A DNA stretch of 15,966 bases from JBOFCS01 sp051646185 (GTDB taxonomy: Bacteria; Actinomycetota; Actinomycetes; Mycobacteriales; Mycobacteriaceae): assembly GCA_051646185.1 (NCBI GenBank), contig JBOFCS010000123.1:1-15966 (forward strand). Direction: 5' to 3'. Position 1 is the stretch's first letter. Each line of letters opens with the position of its first letter. Below, piece by piece: positions 14,729 to 15,966 of this stretch. The notes under the pieces are model-generated. The model ran no database searches. It saw only the letters and a program-made list of their open reading frames with translations, and was not told the DNA's origin. A program made the position numbers and the translations under genes.

Positions 14729-15966
14729 CTACAGCTCCTACAACAATTTTAGACACCGAACAGCACATCCAAATGATGGATGCACACGCTGCACATAATT
14801 ACGCTCCGCTACCAGTAGTCGCCACTTCCGCCAGCGGAGTATGGATAACCGATATTGACGGCAAACGGTATCTTGATTGCCTTTCCGCTTACTCAGCAGT
14901 CAATTTTGGACACAGTCACCCACTGATCATCAGCAGTGCCCAAGAACAACTACAGAAACTCACCTTGACAAGCCGGGCTTTACACTCCGATAAGCTAGCG
15001 CCCTTCTGTAGCGAACTAGCTGCGCTCTGTAAGAAAGACCTAGTGTTACCAATGAACACTGGGGCCGAGGCAGTAGAAAGCGCCCTGAAGGTCGCCCGCA
15101 AGTGGGGCAAGGAAACAAAAGGAATATCAGAAGATAACGCTAATATTGTTGTCGCCCAAGGAAACTTCCACGGAAGAACAATCAGCATCATTAGCTTCTC
15201 TGACGATTCAGAAGCCCGAGATGGCTTTGGACCCTTTACCCCAGGCTTTCGGCCAGTGCCCTTTGGCGACATACAAGCAATGCGTTCAGCTATTGACGCC
15301 AACACCATTGCCGTTCTCCTAGAACCCATCCAAGGAGAAGCTGGGATTATCGTTCCGCCAGACCATTACCTACCGGCAGTCCGGGAACTATGCACCAACG
15401 CAAACACACTACTTATCTGCGATGAAATCCAGTCAGGACTGGCCCGAACCGGCCGTACCTTCGCCAGCGAACACTGGAATGTTGTCCCCGATATTTATGT
15501 ACTCGGCAAAGCCCTGGGCGGAGGAATACTCCCAGTTTCTGCTGTAGTAGCCAACAAAAATATCCTGGGAGTTCTCAAACCAGGACAGCACGGCTCCACT
15601 TTTGGCGGCAACCCTCTGGCAGCGGCCGTTGGCACTACCGTCGTACGCCTCGTTGCCAGCGGGCAGTATCAAGAACAATCTTCCAGACTCGGAAAGTACC
15701 TGCACCTCAGGCTTTCCGAGCTTCTAGGGAAAGGCGTGACCCACATTCGGGGTAAAGGTTTATGGGCCGGAGTCGATATCGACAGCCAACTAGGAACGGG
15801 TAAAACAATAAGTCTACTACTCAAAGAGCGTGGAGTTCTTGTTAAAGATACCCAGCGTTCTACCTTAAGATTTGCCCCACCTTTGGTAATCACTGAATCT
15901 GAGATCGATTGGCTGATAACACAATTTTCTGATGCGCTCAGTACCGCAAAAAGACTGAACTCCTGA
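14725..15966 (+). CDS. rocD: Ornithine aminotransferase
   Basis: A cytoplasmic PLP enzyme that converts ornithine plus 2-oxoglutarate to glutamate-5-semialdehyde and glutamate. It is 413 aa from the ATG at 14725, the usual length. It has YSAVNFGHSHP (56-66), NTGAEAVESALK (111-122), GNFHGRT (146-152), the cofactor Asp233 in ICDEIQSG, and the PLP lysine Lys262 in VLGKALGGGILP. The chosen ATG overlaps the hydrolase TGA. An alternative in-frame ATG at 14701 has GGAG 4 nt upstream and would add eight residues encoded in the DNA for the hydrolase catalytic Cys region, so it looks less natural but cannot be excluded. The stop is the last codon of the window. Unlike M. tuberculosis H37Rv, where rocD is annotated as two pieces, this gene is intact. 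Confidence 0.95.
   Translation: MTTAPTTILDTEQHIQMMDAHAAHNYAPLPVVATSASGVWITDIDGKRYLDCLSAYSAVNFGHSHPLIISSAQEQLQKLTLTSRALHSDKLAPFCSELAALCKKDLVLPMNTGAEAVESALKVARKWGKETKGISEDNANIVVAQGNFHGRTISIISFSDDSEARDGFGPFTPGFRPVPFGDIQAMRSAIDANTIAVLLEPIQGEAGIIVPPDHYLPAVRELCTNANTLLICDEIQSGLARTGRTFASEHWNVVPDIYVLGKALGGGILPVSAVVANKNILGVLKPGQHGSTFGGNPLAAAVGTTVVRLVASGQYQEQSSRLGKYLHLRLSELLGKGVTHIRGKGLWAGVDIDSQLGTGKTISLLLKERGVLVKDTQRSTLRFAPPLVITESEIDWLITQFSDALSTAKRLNS

Noticed and set aside
1..15966. CRISPR arrays, tRNA or rRNA genes, insertion sequences
   Set aside because: No regularly spaced repeats, tRNA-like cloverleaf, rRNA-like sequence, transposase motifs or terminal inverted repeats were seen on either strand.

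Overview
The window looks like chromosomal DNA from an actinobacterium of the order Mycobacteriales, probably a low-GC Corynebacterium-like lineage. This rests on three things: a multi-pass membrane protein resembling DUF3556 (mycobacterial/corynebacterial), an AraC regulator of the VirS/OruR type, and a Lrp/AsnC - dimethylargininase - ornithine aminotransferase block matching the M. tuberculosis Rv2324/Rv2323c/rocD neighbourhood. Family names come from reading motifs and from memory; no database search was possible.

Left part (1 to about 11,913, visibly AT-rich; hand-counted 60-base samples gave about 30 and 43 % GC). It holds an accessory-looking oxidative lipid gene cluster. On the minus strand, in transcription order, are a cytochrome P450 (8645-7338) and a short-chain dehydrogenase (7271-6429). 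After a 252-bp regulatory gap come a DUF3556-like membrane protein (6176-4419), a phytoene-desaturase/PYROXD2-like FAD oxidoreductase (4362-2950), a stand-alone FMN/FAD diflavin reductase (2896-1166) and an SCP-x-type thiolase (1087 to beyond the left edge). Divergent from the P450 is an AraC/VirS-like regulator (8863-9909), followed by an AMP-forming acyl-CoA ligase (10120-11913). The P450-regulator spacer carries three helically phased CTGAC repeats that look like an AraC-type operator. Together the genes could hydroxylate a hydrophobic substrate (P450 plus reductase), oxidise the alcohol (SDR), activate an acid as a CoA thioester (ligase) and cleave it (thiolase), with the FAD oxidoreductase and membrane protein handling a lipid or isoprenoid intermediate. 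The substrate is unknown.

Right part (about 12,000-15,966, one sample about 52 % GC). It looks like core chromosome. On the minus strand are a ferredoxin/rubredoxin reductase-type flavoprotein (13223-12024) and a Lrp/AsnC regulator (13781-13344). Divergently transcribed are a dimethylargininase-family hydrolase (13898-14728), apparently leaderless, and ornithine aminotransferase rocD (14725-15966), whose start overlaps the hydrolase stop as ATGA. This is an arginine/ornithine catabolic pair next to its likely regulator.

The main point of interest is the left cluster: a P450 with a private CPR/CysJ-like diflavin reductase, no sulfite reductase hemoprotein, a DUF3556 membrane protein, a CrtI-like oxidoreductase and an animal-SCPx-like thiolase under one AraC regulator. 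No transposase, tRNA, rRNA or CRISPR array was seen.
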